Shown here in pieces: positions 20,120-20,975 of a stretch of DNA of 20,975 nt. The DNA lies in contig DATBMY010000519.1 of the NCBI GenBank assembly GCA_036554605.1, positions 1 through 20,975 of the forward strand, read 5' to 3'. Numbering within the stretch: the stretch's first letter is position 1; the number at the start of each line of letters is the position of its first letter. The notes under the pieces were generated by a model. It ran no database searches. It was not told where the DNA came from and saw only the letters and a program-made list of their open reading frames with translations. The position numbers were made by a program, and so were the translations under genes. The DNA is from DATBMY01 sp036554605. Its GTDB lineage: Bacteria; Acidobacteriota; Blastocatellia; UBA7656.

Positions 20120-20975
20120 TAGCCCACCTCCTCCCTATAGAGCGGAGGCGCGCCCAGCTCTCTGCGCATCTCGGCGATCTCGCGCCTGCGCCTATGCAGG
20201 TCGGCGACGGTATCGACGATGTCCCAGCGAACCATCATGAAGGCGTCCTCGTGGTTCATATTGTGGCAGTGAATCAGGTAGCGGCCGACGAAATCTCTGA
20301 ACGCTAACCTGATCCTCACCGATTCCTGGCCGGGCAGCGGATAGACGTCACGTCGAGAGTTGCCGGAGTCCTCTTCGGGCTGGAGCGGAACGTTGATGGT
20401 CTGCTCGTTCGGCTGCCCGACGTTGATTCTGCGCGTTCTCTCAAGTACGCGGCCCTCCTCGAAGTGTATATGCACGGGGTGGAGCCAGTTGCCCGCGAGG
20501 GTGTCGTTGCGCAGGTGCCATTCTTCGGAGGAGCCCTTCAGCACGGCATGGTCTACGCGGTTGGCGTCAAACGGCAGACCGTTGATGCGGAACGGATTGG
20601 GCTGACCGCCTAGGAGCTGGAATGCCCAGGTAAAGCTGGCATCTGCCGGCGGTATCGGCGGCAGCTCGACGAGCGTGGCCGGGATGGGCGGCGTGTCGGG
20701 GATGATCGTATTGCCGACGACGTCGAAGCGCATCAGGACATTCTCAATCGGCAGGCCCGGCGCCGGGTCGGGCGTCGGAACGCCGACGTTCATCGGCGCG
20801 TTCTCTTTCAAGTAGACGGAAGAGCCTACGGGGAAGGCCGCGAAGTCGATGATCACGTCGAAACGCATAGCGACGAAAATATCGAGAGTACGGTTGCTGA
20901 CGTCGGCCGGCTGATGCAGGAAGTTCGCGTCGACCGCGACTATCGTCATAGTACCCTGCGTCCCGTCGGGTTTGA
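20119..20975 (-). CDS. multicopper oxidase, C-terminal part (cut by the right edge)
   Basis: The frame is open to the right edge, with KPDGTQGT directly upstream of the first internal ATG (20949), so the true start is outside the window. About 285 residues are visible. They begin in the middle cupredoxin domain (DANFLHQPADV, RFDVIIDF), pass through a proline-rich linker, and end in the last cupredoxin domain with HPVHIH and HCHNMNHEDAFMM. Together these give the type 1, 2 and 3 copper ligands: the cysteine flanked by two histidines, a further histidine and an axial methionine at the HCH-x3-H-x4-M positions. Members oxidise metals, phenols or bilirubin with O2 as acceptor. The C-terminal 30 residues are charged and helical. 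A one-base overlap couples it to the SCO1-like gene. Confidence 0.85.
   Translation of the reverse strand, partial: KPDGTQGTMTIVAVDANFLHQPADVSNRTLDIFVAMRFDVIIDFAAFPVGSSVYLKENAPMNVGVPTPDPAPGLPIENVLMRFDVVGNTIIPDTPPIPATLVELPPIPPADASFTWAFQLLGGQPNPFRINGLPFDANRVDHAVLKGSSEEWHLRNDTLAGNWLHPVHIHFEEGRVLERTRRINVGQPNEQTINVPLQPEEDSGNSRRDVYPLPGQESVRIRLAFRDFVGRYLIHCHNMNHEDAFMMVRWDIVDTVADLHRRRREIAEMRRELGAPPLYREEVG

Noticed and set aside
1..20975. Mobile element, prophage, CRISPR array or tRNA
   Set aside because: No integrase, transposase, Cas protein, repeat-spacer array or cloverleaf could be seen on either strand; only small non-coding repeats were found.

Overview
The window is GC-rich bacterial chromosome with short intergenic gaps, Shine-Dalgarno-led starts and several secreted proteins. 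The gene set suggests an Acidobacteriota-like or similar Gram-negative, soil-type lineage: 3D-domain and SpoIID/LytB cell-wall proteins, an ADP-forming acyl-CoA synthetase, a multicopper oxidase with a SCO1 partner, and secreted proteins I do not recognise. That placement is inference; there is no rRNA or marker gene here. I see no rRNA, tRNA, CRISPR array, intact IS element or phage gene.

Layout. (1) 1-1200: the 5' tip of a leftward alpha/beta-hydrolase-like gene, a 430-bp divergent spacer, then a secreted 3D-domain protein with a strong extended -10 promoter, a foldable 5' leader and a strong terminator. (2) 1217-4617: two divergent genes, a secreted HExxH metallopeptidase-like protein (leftward) and a one-ring Clp/AAA+ ATPase that keeps an IGF ClpP-docking-like tripeptide (rightward). 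A good promoter lies in front of each. (3) 4775-7327: rightward SpoIID/LytB protein, VTT/DedA-type membrane protein 6 bp behind it, and a small secreted protein. (4) 7324-12174: leftward metabolic block, in transcription order a DRE-TIM acyltransferase (isopropylmalate/homocitrate synthase superfamily), a directly abutting M20 peptidase, a regulatory spacer with a CRP-like box and an 18-bp palindrome, and a permuted ADP-forming acyl-CoA synthetase. (5) 12175-12371: a non-coding spacer with a dispersed-repeat look. (6) 12372-16882: rightward GT39-like membrane glycosyltransferase, leftward esterase, then rightward ketopantoate-reductase-like and Gfo/Idh/MocA oxidoreductases that overlap. (7) 16988-20975: leftward copper-linked block, in transcription order multicopper oxidase (cut by the right edge), SCO1-like protein, a secreted protein, a 63-aa Cys/His miniprotein, and a second secreted protein that is a paralogue of the first. 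RNA hairpins separate the last genes.

How the genes may work together. Regions 1-3 are mostly envelope functions. Region 4 looks like acyl/2-oxoacid metabolism under its own control. Region 7 is the best candidate for an undescribed system: a copper oxidase and copper chaperone followed by a duplicated secreted family with two conserved cysteines and a small metal-ligand-rich protein. The functional link there is inferred only from order, strand and spacing.
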